From: Pezizomycotina sp. ARF18 | Lineage: Eukaryota > Ascomycota | DNA: 30,018 bases | Direction of reading: 5' to 3' | Assembly: GCA_002224055.1 (NCBI GenBank) | Contig: AZLU01000338.1 | Span: 1 to 30,018 of the forward strand | Part shown: positions 1-9,800 of the stretch, piece by piece | Numbering within the stretch: position 1 is the stretch's first letter | Layout of the letters: each line of letters starts with the position of its first letter | Notes under the pieces: model-generated | Database searches by the model: none | What the model saw: the letters and a program-made list of their open reading frames with translations, nothing else | What the model was told of the DNA's origin: nothing | Position numbers and translations under genes: made by a program

Positions 1-2032
1 TTTTTCTGGGTCCGCCAGAGCTAGGGAAGTTGGCCTTCGCTTGCAAGCAGTTGGAAACGGGTAGAATGGGATGCGGGAGTGTGGGGTGTCGTCGCCATCA
101 TTACCCCAGTCGAGTGGTAGTATATACCGGCGGAGACGATGTCCTGGCGCTTGTGATCTTGCGCATGCGGCGGGCGAGCTCGGGGTCGTCGCTGCGGGAC
201 TTGAGCTGGTTTGGATGAGGGGTTCGGGGCAAGGTTCGGCGACGATGGGAGAAGTCGAGTCAATGAGGTGGTAAGTGTGTTGGTTGTGATCGTGATCGTG
301 GTGGTCATGTCGTGCTCCTCAGCGGAAGACTCGTCGCGGCGCTTACGCTGCCGTGGGCCGGTGTTTAGGACGGGCAAAACCTGGATAGCTTCTGAGTAAC
401 GGGGACATCGGGGATACTGGAAAGCATCGGCGAAGGGAGAGACGATGAAGCTATCAATCAAACGTGAAGGGACCCTGAACAAGGTCGAAGCGGATAGAAC
501 CGGTGTTTGCGATGACCATACGGGCGTTGCCCTTGCGCTCGTATTCACGAATGGTGGTGGCGAGGGCATCGGTCACGACGGGCCAGATGCTCTTACGATC
601 ACTCTGAGGAACGCATGACATGCAGTAGCTCTCCGGAACGCAGCCGTACCCTCTGGGTAAGGTTCAGATCCTTGCGGGCTTGGGTGATCTCTGTGGTGAT
701 TTGCTGAACGCAGCAGGGGTATCAAAGCGTACCCCTTGGTATGGTAATTCATAGTAACCTGTTCCAGTCCAGATAACGACGCGAGTAGAGGAGAGTGTCC
801 TTGGTAGCATGGGTTCCGTTGAGAGGCAGGTCTGCTAGCCTTTGGAACACCCCTGGGTTGCTTGGCGCCGCGGTTCCCCAGCCTTGAAGTTGTTGATTGA
901 CAGCCAGCCAGGTTTCTGCAGTAGCGGCCGCTCTCGAGAGCTGTGGCTTCTCGTCGTACACGCGGAAGTCACGGATGTGTTGTATGTCCTCCGAAGATTT
1001 GCACCGGCGTGTCCTTGTGCGCTGCGCGAATAGCTTGGTGGATCGGTGTTCAGGGAGTTGGACGGATCGTCCTTTTAACAGGGTTGTGTCCGAAAGCACG
1101 AACAGGTCAATATCAGGTGTCTTCAGAGCATCGACGAACCATTGCCCTTAATCATATCCGCAGCTTGATAACTTTGAGACATTGGAGTTACCGCTAAAGT
1201 CGAAGAGGACACGAAAGCCATGACGTTGACGCCAGGTCGGTCTTGAAAGCCTATACTTAGCACCAATGTATTCCCATGTGACCTTTTCTTGTCCATTAAT
1301 TGAACATTGCTGGTAATGTATTTATCGTATCGCCGTAATGAGGGCTGAATTGCTCATAAGTCTCGTAGGCAGATGTCCGAAACGTATAGCTCGTGATACC
1401 TGAACACTGAACATTTGAAACCAATCAGTAACGATAAACAATAGTGATATGATGAATTGAACCTGCATTAGCACTTACCGATAGTCATAAGATCGAGTCC
1501 ATCTTTTCAAAAAGCTATTGGTAACGAAGCACCATTGACCTTTCCCAGCAGCGACTTCGGAGTCGATAGGGCCATTGCCATCGTGAAGATCACCTAATGA
1601 AATCGGGATTATGGAATTAGTTAAAGGCAATTTTACAACCGAGGAAAAGTCACGGTGCAGGGTAAATGAGATAATAAAGCCACCTGTATCAACTACAAGA
1701 AGATCGACGGCACAAATCCTTGCCTTCTCCTCATATTCTTGACGAAAAAGCATAGTCTCCCAGTCGGCACCGTAGTTCTCCTCCTTGATGTGACCTTCTA
1801 GCCAGCCGTGGTATCGGTAGGTGTAGAAAGTTCAATTGACCCCATTCGAGCGGTCCTTTAGGTTTAGTATGGCGCCGCCTTAAGCTTCCGGCTGCATCCT
1901 ACGACGTTTCTAACCATTGTGACATCGGCGGTACCGGTGCAGACTTCGCAGCCTGAGCGACGCCGGAGAAGCGCAAGAAAGAGCGAAAAGCGCGCTTCCG
2001 AGACTAGCCCGGGGCTTTAGTGAAGATCGCAT
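1..2032 (-). CDS. Calcineurin-like phosphoesterase / 5'-nucleotidase family protein, frame-broken, 3' end outside window
   Basis: Probably a secreted or vacuolar metallophosphoesterase that removes phosphate from nucleotides, similar to the fungal UshA-like 5'-nucleotidase family that includes yeast YHR202W. Read across frames, the minus strand gives the family landmarks in order: a hydrophobic N-terminus starting at the ATG at 2030-2032 (an in-frame ATG at 2095 is the alternative); a DTHGWLEGH-like metal site near 1825-1800; VDTG-DLHDGNG joined across an intron at 1683/1594; HELY near 1395; GVLFDFSGNS-like near 1210-1170; GGHTHIRDF near 1000-960; YARRYLDWNR-like near 790-760; and a C-terminal nucleotidase part (NTGSIRFD, GPFTFDDSFIVSPF) near 520-440. 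The tail (GNDGDDTPHSRIPFY) is at about 95-50. Three introns fit. Many one-base indels split the frame, for example within the DTHGW and GGHTH motifs, yet the sequence between breaks is well kept. It could be a recent pseudogene, but other genes here show the same breaks. The family call is firm; substrate and location are inferred. Confidence 0.8.
1400..1478 (-). other. Intron 3 of the 5'-nucleotidase-like gene
   Basis: 79 nt, donor GTAAGT, acceptor TTCAG. It splits the MTIG-NHELY motif. One base of the Asn codon after the junction seems to be missing. Confidence 0.7.
1594..1683 (-). other. Intron 2 of the 5'-nucleotidase-like gene
   Basis: 90 nt, GTGGCT to CATTAG. Splicing turns ACAG + GTGATC into an uninterrupted VDTGDLHDGNG, the metal-binding motif of the family, with no frame error at the junction. 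Confidence 0.75.
1856..1914 (-). other. Intron 1 of the 5'-nucleotidase-like gene
   Basis: 59 nt on the minus strand. The donor is GTTAGA, the branch site TACTAAAC lies close to the 3' end, and the acceptor is CTAAAG. Removing it joins the leader peptide to GPLEWGQLNFLH, the expected start of the phosphoesterase domain. Confidence 0.6.
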
Positions 2033-2044
2033 ATTTGCAGATCT

Positions 2045-2170
2045 TTTATCGAAAGGAAGGTATGGAATAGAGGAGAGAAACAAAAAAGGGAACAAGAAAC
2101 GAGGGGGAAGGCGTAAGGAAAGGAAGGAACGAGGAAGTTCGCCGACGAAGAAAAGGAAGAAAAGAAGATC
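2045..2170 (-). promoter_or_regulatory. Pyrimidine-rich leader/promoter of the 5'-nucleotidase-like gene
   Basis: The plus strand is almost all purine here, so the minus strand upstream of the start is strongly CT-rich. CT-rich blocks just upstream of the start are common in filamentous fungal promoters. No TATA box was seen. Confidence 0.4.
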
Positions 2171-3789
2171 CTCAAGGCATTAAAGAGGAAGAACCAACAT
2201 TCTTATATCTGCCATCGATGAGTGGTGTGACCAGCCTAGTTGCGATAAGAAAAGCGAATCCGAAGCTACTGTTTCATTCCCGAAAGAAGAAACAAAAGTA
2301 ATCAATTGAAAGAGCCGATCCTCACGTGGGTAGCACCAAAACATAGACTCGGAACTCTGCCATGAAAGCGAAAGATAAACCATTCGTGCATCTCTATCTG
2401 GCTCCTTCCTTGATCGTCGATAATAACCAAGTTGGAAATAAATGTGTAAGAAATCTGAGTTCTTGGGTTTCTTTCATGTACCTTCTCGTACTTGAGCCCT
2501 GTTGAAGGGAATGCGCCGAACAGCCCTTTTTATTCGTCCAGCGGCGAATCTCAGATCCAAAGAGGAAAACAAGGGGAATATCCGCAACAGTATACCCTTG
2601 TATAACTTTCCGTCTTCCTAGCTCTATCGTGAGAAACTCCTCCACTAAACCAATCCCAGCTGAGGCAAAACAACAAGGTCGCAATCGTTCCGTTAATTTT
2701 TAAAATTAACAAAGTCTTTGAAAGATGCTAGAAGATGCTTCAAGCTTTCCGAACGGCTTCTAGAGGTCTAAAAAAGTGGATTCAATCAGCCTCCTTCCGC
2801 GATCTTTCCATGCAAGCCACCACCGAGGAAGAAAAACAAAAAGCAAAAAAAAAGTATTGGCAAGAGCTGGAATGGCTTTGCTCTCCTCCTCGGATCTGGA
2901 GTACATCCATCCAGGAAAGGATATCCTTTACGTACCTGTCTACTACTACAGCTCTTCTTGTTTATCTCTCTCTTTTCTTCGCTATCTCCTGCTGTTAGAC
3001 ATTTCCCCTTGTCGTCGCATTTCTACTTCCGCTCTGAACCCTTGCACTTGGCAGCAACCTGCAGTACAAATTATGCACCCACCCTTCTATTTTTACCTGC
3101 AGCGATGTGCGGCAGCAGCCTTACACTCACGTCCGGATGGATGCTAGCGTTCGCGTGATGGGCAAGAGAAGAAACCGTAGACGACGATGACGGTCCTCTT
3201 CCTTATTTTGATGGCTCCCCACATCCACGAACTCCAAGGGTAAAAGGAAGGAAGGAAGGAAGGAAGGAACTGACTAGAGTGACGTCTCCCTTGTCGAATC
3301 GGCATGCGAGATAGTCCAGTCCCAGGTAATAATAAAGAGGAAGGCGAAAGGGGGGTTCGTCGGTTAACCTGTTGGTTTCAGGAAGGATGAATAGAAGGAA
3401 ATTGGGAAGGTATAGAAAATTGACGAAAGTGAAGAAAAGAAAGTGAAGATAGGGAGAAAAAAAAAAGGAAGAAAGTCTACAAAATTAAATTTTCTTAGCT
3501 ACTAAGATTTTTTATCTCCACCAAGAACTTTTAAAGGGGAAAAACAACCTTCCTTCCTTCACGAACCTCAGCCGCTTCCCAAGACGCAGCGAACGCGACC
3601 GTGAACCGGTTCACTTCACTTTTTCCAATGCCCTTGTCGAATATTTGTTTCCTTCTAGCAGTGCATTTTACCAGGTATGCGTGGCTCCTTCCAGCTGTTT
3701 CCTTTTTTTTTTTTTCTTTTTTTTTGCCGTTGATACCCTTCTCCCTGTCCTTTCGCTCGCTTACGGTTCTGCCTAGCGACTCACGATGA
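2171..3789. other. Intergenic, no supported gene
   Basis: Only short open frames without recognisable domains. It contains an AAGG microsatellite, purine tracts around 3420-3475 and a run of 13 T near 3704. Confidence 0.5.
3244..3269 (+). repeat. (AAGG)n microsatellite
   Basis: About six tandem copies of AAGG. Confidence 0.85.
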
Positions 3790-3801
3790 TCATCTTTAAG
3801 G

Positions 3802-4473
3802 CTTCAGCAGCTTATTAGTCGCGCGGATACGAAGTCCATGATGAGCTCCCCGAGAGCTGTGTTGGACTCAAAACGGTCAAATGTCCTTCCACCTTTCGCA
3901 AGGGTATAGGCACATGCATGAATACAACAATTTCGTGTGAGATCTACCTAGGGTCCTTCTGGACAATTTTTCAGCCAATGCTAATCTACTTGTTCGTGCC
4001 AGGAAGAGGTTACATGATGACCACGAAGCTCAAAGAATCAGAGCTAGCGATGCGCAACGAGTATACGCACTTTGAACGGCAATTGAAATTTCAATCTCCG
4101 AAGAGATTAAGCATAAATATCTCTGCTGCTTAGCGACTGCGTCTAAAGAACTTAATGAGATGCGAATGATTCCTGCACAAGAGCGTCATGCACTTCATAA
4201 GCGTTTGGAGGACTTTTGCCGAGCGAATCGAACTCGAAAAACCGTCGTATCGCGTGGCCGACTTGTGCCCTTCAGAAAATGATTGGAAAGCCTTTTCCGA
4301 TTCCTCCGAATTTAACATTCTCAGTTAGACGAAACCTCGAACAGATATCCTCCTGGGTTCTACCTTGCGGGAATTACTTATTCGCAATTTTCCCCCCTTG
4401 CTACCGCATGCAACAGCGACATTGCAAGCAGGATGTAGCTGTTAAAGCCGAGACAGTATATTCCCAGGGGTAG
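3802..4473 (+). pseudogene. Broken coding-like stretch, possibly the C-terminal tail of a DDE transposase
   Basis: Not recognised with certainty. A first segment (about 3802-3907) reads LQQLISRAD...SSPRAVLD. A second frame stays open from about 3938 to 4282 except for one TGA at 4073-4075. It encodes a charged, helical stretch (LVRARKRLHDDHEAQRIRAS, then ELNEMRMIPAQERHALHKRL) ending in RKTVVSRGRLVPF. A third frame continues to 4473. The order LRQL-like, SSPRA, charged helix, short basic RGRL tail resembles the C-terminal region of fungal Pogo/Fot1-type transposases, but this is a resemblance from general knowledge, not a match I can test. No catalytic DDE part, inverted repeats or target duplication were found. 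It could be a chance open region. Confidence 0.22.
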
Positions 4474-4475
4474 CT

Positions 4476-4728
4476 GCTTACTGGAATCAAATAGGCTTCA
4501 CTTTGGACCGCCGATTGGCAGAGCTCGAAATCCGCACATGTCCCTGTGAAGCCCCTCCGGACGCCTCAATCTCATTTCATTTACATTAATTTTACTCTTT
4601 GGCAAAGAGTATTATTTTATCGATATATACAGGAAAGCGAATTCGCTACGCTAACTGCTCTCTGAAACATAAGAATGATAATTTTATTTTTTCCCCTTCG
4701 GGACACAGACCGTAGGTGCCTCGTTTTA
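4476..4728. other. Short intergenic spacer with a 19-nt quasi-palindrome
   Basis: AT-rich spacer. At 4593-4611 TACTCTTTG and CAAAGAGTA form a 9-bp inverted repeat around a single G. No gene is seen. Confidence 0.4.
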
Positions 4729-5957
4729 TCACCGCATTGGTTGGTTATGAAGCGTACCAGCAACGGTTTCTGTAACCAGGACCAGCTCCATGCGGTCCCC
4801 AAGTACCTGCATTCCCGCCTTGAACCGGTAAACTGTGCTCCACGGTACGTCTCGCCTCCATTCCCGCTGCTTGCCAGTAGCCTGCGCTTCCGTGTGCTTC
4901 AACCCTCTGTATACCGTCCGCCTCGTGTGCACGAGCTTGGCCGGCAGCTCGACGTACGCTGGAGGTGCCGGTGGCTGTGGCATCTCGTGCCGATCATGGA
5001 TGTTTTCGACCGGTTTGACAGCAGCCGCTGCAAAGGCAGGATTACCACCAGCGGTATTGTTTCCCTCCATCTTAGCGAACGCTGGATTACCACCGGCCAC
5101 GGGTTTGCCATCGATCTCGGCGCGTCCGTCGGGGGCGGGAGGTGGTTCCCTGCGCTTGGAACCGAACCAGCCTAGTTTTCTACCAAGGAAGCACATCACG
5201 ATACATAGATGATGATAATGCCACGAGTGCACTGCCGACGGCACCGGCCGATGACGGCGCCGTTCGATGACGACTTGGAAGTTTGTGTTTGGTTCGCAGC
5301 TAATGATGCTGTTCGATGCTATCGATCCGGTCCGGCTTGCCTGGTTGTCCGGCGCCGTAGAAGACGCGGACGGAGACGTTTCGGTTAGGCTTAAAGATCC
5401 AGATGTTGACTCGGCCGTCTGGCTCGCCTCAGATTCCGCAGACGACGAGGAGGAAGATTCAGGGTAGAGGAAGTTGACGGAGGCGGAGCCCCCGAGCTTG
5501 AACCCGAACCACCCGAACCAACCGCGCCGCCGCTCCCGCCGCTACTACTACTGCCGGCATTGATCGTGAACTGGGCCGAATAGTTCGGCTCTTCGCTCGC
5601 ACCGGAAATCTGCACGACGTAGTCCGAGCCGGCTCGAGATTGTCGGGGATGGTCCACGCGTAGTCGGACCCGCTAATACCCGAGGCGATCGTCGTCACGG
5701 TCTGCAGGTTCGTAACGGAACCTTTCTTCAGCACCAGGGTGTAATATTGGATTGCCCGCCGCTCCATGTTATAACAGTCTGCTGGCCCGCCGTAAAGGTG
5801 TTGCCGAGGTCGGCCAGGTAAGGGCCAAGTTGTTCTGGCGGGAAAAAGAGGCTGTTAGCCGCGTGAGCAAGCAGCTTGGCGTTCGAAGAGCGATCGCCAA
5901 CGAAAAAGCGGCTTGAACCGCCATCAAGGCGGTGAAAACGAGCGTATTACGAAGCAT
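4729..5957 (-). CDS. Cell-surface protein: signal peptide, Kre9/Knh1-type domain, Ser-rich stalk, one membrane segment, cytosolic tail; frame-broken
   Basis: Likely a plasma-membrane protein exposed to the cell wall. From the ATG at 5957 the first 20 or so residues (MLRNTLVFTALMAVQAAFSL) are a signal peptide. Next, in three frames, comes an Ig-like domain of the yeast Kre9/Knh1 N-terminal type: FTAGQQTVITW near 5795-5765, LVLKKGSVTNLQTVTTIA near 5740-5690, SDYAWTIPDNL, then SDYVVQISGASEEPNYSAQFTI near 5625-5560. A Gly/Ser stalk follows to about 5290. The segment SSSNGAVIGGAVG-like then IIIIYVS, near 5265-5185, is the probable membrane helix, followed by KLGWFGSKRR. The cytosolic tail is Pro/Ala-rich with two GGNPAFA copies and PPAYVELPA. 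A membrane helix with a basic stop-transfer region argues against a GPI anchor. At least four one-base breaks occur, in the signal-peptide region, the Ig domain (two) and the helix. The true C-terminus after YVELPA is uncertain. The domain call is good; the ligand and role are unknown. Confidence 0.75.
5030..5094 (-). repeat. Two GGNPAFA repeats in the cytosolic tail
   Basis: Two near-identical coding copies about 45 nt apart encode AGGNPAFA, separated by KMEGNNT. Both are in the same open frame, so this part of the gene is unbroken. Confidence 0.7.
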
Positions 5958-5997
5958 CTGTTTCTCCCTTTTAAATTACCTTATCCTTCGCGACATT

Positions 5998-6056
5998 TCT
6001 CTGCTAAAAAAAAGAAAAGAAAAAAAGAGAGAGAGCGAGAGGAAAAGGAAGAAAGA
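5998..6056 (-). promoter_or_regulatory. CT-rich leader of the Kre9-like surface-protein gene
   Basis: A run of about 59 purines on the plus strand (A/G only apart from isolated C and T) gives a dense CT tract on the minus strand 40-100 nt upstream of the ATG at 5957. This is a common fungal promoter or leader feature. Confidence 0.45.
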
Positions 6057-6398
6057 ATCATTTCAAAAGATCGTATTTACGAAATGACCATGAGCAATTT
6101 TAAAAGGGGGAAGTGGGGAAAGCGTGTTTTCCGTCCAAGAAAATCCTCGTGGATCGGCAGAAGGGATTTGAAATTTATCCACATTTTTGGTATTGTATTT
6201 CACGTGTAGCGGCTGTCCCGGCCTATCGCGCGAACAAGTCTCGGTGGCCAATTGCGGGGAATTCTCCAGAGCTCGATCCCCGCTCGGGTATCCACTTTTT
6301 TGTTTTACAATCTTGGATTCCAACCCAAAATAGCTTTCCTGCAGCGCTGACAACCAACAGAAAAAATCTTTATCAACAAAAATTTTTTTCTCTTCCCA
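6057..6398. other. Intergenic/possible intron, no supported gene
   Basis: No recognisable domain. The end, TTTCTCTTCCCAG at 6387-6399, looks like a 3' splice site, so part of this stretch may be an intron or 5' region of the next plus-strand gene. Confidence 0.35.
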
Positions 6399-6873
6399 GC
6401 TAGCGATCGCGACAAGAATCGCTTACCATGGAGCCCTAGATATGTCCGAACAGAGCAGGCGCACACCGATCTCGAGCATGCCCGAGAATCCAGGAGACAG
6501 CAGCGGAAGCAAGCTCACATCTTCATAACGCAGAAGAGGAACAATAACATCGCGAAGGACTGCCTGTGGCGGCTTCACGACGAACTCACCCGCGTAGCTG
6601 CTGCCAAGAAAGCCCACTCCGAGCAGGTTCGGGAGCAGAAGAAGCAGCGCAAGGAAGCGTACGTCCTGGTCATGCAGAGGAGGAATGACAACATCGCGAA
6701 AGAATGCCTACGGCGACTACGCAGCAAGTTCGTTCAACCTGGCTGCGGCCAGAAAAGCAGAGGAATTTGGGGATCGGGACCAAGGAAGCTACAGTGTCGT
6801 GAAGGGGAAGGACGAAAGCCCGTATATTTACTCGGTGCGGAGGAATATGTACCGTCCAGGACGTAAGCGATGA
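6399..6873 (+). CDS. Unidentified basic, helical protein fragment with a ~48-residue internal repeat
   Basis: Family not recognised. A frame without a stop runs from the possible splice acceptor at 6399 to the TAA-side stop at 6866, and is rich in Arg, Lys, Gln and Glu, as in a coiled coil or nucleic-acid-binding helix. Two similar units are seen: RESRRQQRKQA...QKRNNNIAKDCLWRL (from 6483) and REQKKQRKEA...QRRNDNIAKECLRRL (from 6630). They lie 147 nt apart, narrowing to 144 nt after a one-codon gap, so divergence has kept the reading frame, which supports true coding. After about 6720 a second frame (ASSFNLAAARKAEEFG ... PYIYSVRRNMYRPGRKR, stop at 6873) looks more protein-like than the first, suggesting one more single-base break. 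No start codon is obvious. The N-terminus is probably in an upstream exon. Confidence 0.45.
6483..6725 (+). repeat. Diverged tandem coding repeat, period 144-147 nt
   Basis: The 51-nt blocks at 6531 and 6675 are about three-quarters identical by eye. The flanking RES/REQ blocks extend the similarity to about 40 residues per copy. Confidence 0.65.
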
Positions 6874-9800
6874 CGATGCCGAAAGCTTATCTTCTACAAG
6901 GAATTGTCGTATGGGCTTGGATCTCTGGCGCGCTCAACGCTGGAGAGCAATTGGCGTATCTTAGGTTTCCGAGGGAGGAAACTTAAGCCCTCGGTTTCCC
7001 GAGTTCACCTACAAAAGTCGAAATCCATGTAAAGCAAGGGGCTCCTTCAAAATGAGTAATCTCAGGAGAGCAGCTAATTAACACCGGGATAGTCTCCGGA
7101 AAAGGCGAAATGAGGGGGAATTACGGAAGGCTTCCTTACTACGATCTCCGAACCTGAGCGATACAACAACCCCAAGCAACGGTAGTTCATAGCAAAATAG
7201 TCTATCTCCACGCTGCGGCTAAAAGGCGTTCGCCTTCGCCCGCAATATCGAAGCACGATCGACTTTCAAGGTTGAATATTGGCTTGTTCTCTATTAATAT
7301 GGTTTTGTTGTATTCTTTAAAGGGATAAGGGGAGGTGAAGCAATGGGTCGAGGAAGCAGCTTTATCGGGAAATATACGGCTAGAGGGAGATAACGACCGA
7401 AGCGGTTTCCCTTAGGAGATGATTAGGCCTTGGATAGGAAAGCGAAGCTCATTCAGAGTATTTAGACCTCGGCATACACTTATACCGCCAGGGACTTCAA
7501 TTTGCTGAGGAGCTTGCCCACGCTAGTTAATTTCCGAAAGGGATATATAGGAACGGGAGCTAATTTCGTTGCCCCGAACGGGCGACGCTACCTACTTAAG
7601 TATAGATAGAGGCTGCGCAATATGAAGCCTGTAATAGGATATTATCTTTTGTATTTTGTACACTTGTTCAGAGTTCACGCCCTGACTAGACGGATTGGGT
7701 TTCCGAGCTAGCAGGAGACGTTTATTTTGGTCTGCGGCTCTAGACGACAGCGAGATCCGGATCGAACCTGCTGTAGCGGTCGCCCAGATGAACTGAGGCG
7801 TACGTAGGTAGCATCAGACAAAAGATACGATCCCAGGGGGTCTTTTTTTTTTCGGTTTGCAATTCAGGAATAATATTGTCCATCCGCGGCTTTTTAAGCA
7901 CTACCATGCAATTAATTATACCTGAGGGAAATACGTCGAAGAAGGAATATATATATATATACATAGCACATATTTAATAATAATATAGGCAGAACTGGTC
8001 GTTTATCTACCATAACTACATTAAATGCCATTTTCACGTCGTGAATTTCCAAGTTCTCTGATAGCAAGTTGATATTCAGGCTCAACCAGGCTGGAGTGTT
8101 TGTACAGGTGACGAGAAATCGAATCTCGAGCCGCCGTCGTATATCCAGAGTTTTCATCCTATTTTTTTTTTTTTTTTTCAATTATTTAAGATTATTATTC
8201 ACGTGGTGATAGTAAAGTGTTGTGTTTAATTTTCGTAACTCCTTTAGAAATTGGCTCCCTTTCGTTCAATCCTGTTTATTTCTCTAGCACCAGACCACCT
8301 CGACCCCGATTAGTCGCCATTACTGTCTTTACTACCATTCATGACCGAATGGGTTAGTTCTCTCGATGGTTCATTTGACCTATCCTGCGTTTTATCGAAG
8401 AGAAATATTGCTCTTCTTTATTCTTATTCTTGCTTTCTATCTCCATAGCAAATGCGAAATCCGTTCATCAAGTCATGCGAGTTTCCCAAAAAAAAAACTC
8501 TTAACCCTTCCAAAACTGATAGGAGTAAGGGACGAGCAAATTCGTCTCTCTCTTTTTCCTCACTTGTTCTGGAGGTAGGCGTCATGCACGTTAACGTTCG
8601 GGGCTGCAAACTCCCACGAGAACCGAGAGTCAGGCCGGTCAACTACCGCACCCCGACGAATGCAAGCTGCACAATTATGATATTAATACATCGTTTCTGG
8701 AAATGCCGACGCGCGACTGCAAAGGAAAGCTACGCCTTTTTTTTTCTCTTTTTGTTTCGCGCAGATCGGCTAGGCCGCAGTTTGTCCGGCTTAGCCCGGT
8801 GAATGGCCAATTAAAAGTGCGACGAGCTCTTCTGTTAAAAAACCTTAAGACTACTCAAACATTGTGACACGCTGCTTGCCGATGTCAATGTTTCTCATGT
8901 TCGCGTATCTCCGAACCTTTTTTTTTTCCAGTTTTGCGACTGCGAGTCGTCGTCTCGGACGCCCTTTTTTTTTCTTTTTTTTTTCCAGCCCATATCATGT
9001 ATGCACGAGAAAGCTTTTTTGCTCTAGCTAATATTGGAGATTCGAAGATACCACTGGAAAAAAAAGGTATCACGTCACTGCAGCTCGAAAAGGTCTCTTA
9101 GCTAGAACGGGACATTTACTGGGTTTCCCTTATCCACGCACCATGGGATCTCAAAATGCTGTCTACGGTAAAGGTATCGAACGATCTAATAGTACAACGC
9201 AATATCCAATATACAATCCCGAGGCTTTCACTAACCGATGCATTATTTCCGGCAGGTCTCAAGAAGAGCCAAATCTCGATCGAGCATGGGCGAAATAGAT
9301 CTTTGGGAATTCCTGCGATTTTGCGACAATAATAATATGAGCAGAGACAAAAAACTTGTCACCGATTTTTCTCCAATGCCGGTCTCTCGCATTGAATTGC
9401 CCATCGTTGTCGTTCCATGTGACCCACCCGGCCGGGCCATTCGCTCCTTAAACGCCACGAGAGAACGAGAAGAAAAGATAGAGAAGGTCAGCAAAACTAT
9501 TGTCTCGCATCTTGGGTTCAACTAATCACAATTGTGGTAGTTGGGAAACCGTCCGGTAATTACAGCGCCCTAAAACAGGAAACTCCAGGGACCTTACTTC
9601 GAAGGGTTTGTTTTACAAGCCTGAAAACACAATAAAAGAATAAAACAATCCCGACTTTTCTGATATATCGATTAGGCTTATCGCGGCTGGTGAAGAGGAA
9701 GGAGGGAAGTAAGAAACAAGGGCAAGTAGCAAGGGCAAAACTATTAAGGTCTAGACAGTTATACGTTTAATCCCGGTAAGTCGGTATTTGCGTCATTTGT

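Noticed and set aside
7750-7775. GGTTCGATCC on the minus strand, a second B-box-like sequence
   Set aside because: The flanking five bases on each side do not pair as a T-stem, and no cloverleaf is seen.
9238-9525. Open frames of 95 and 92 residues on opposite strands of the same stretch
   Set aside because: Neither looks like a known protein, and mirror-image open frames are usually chance.
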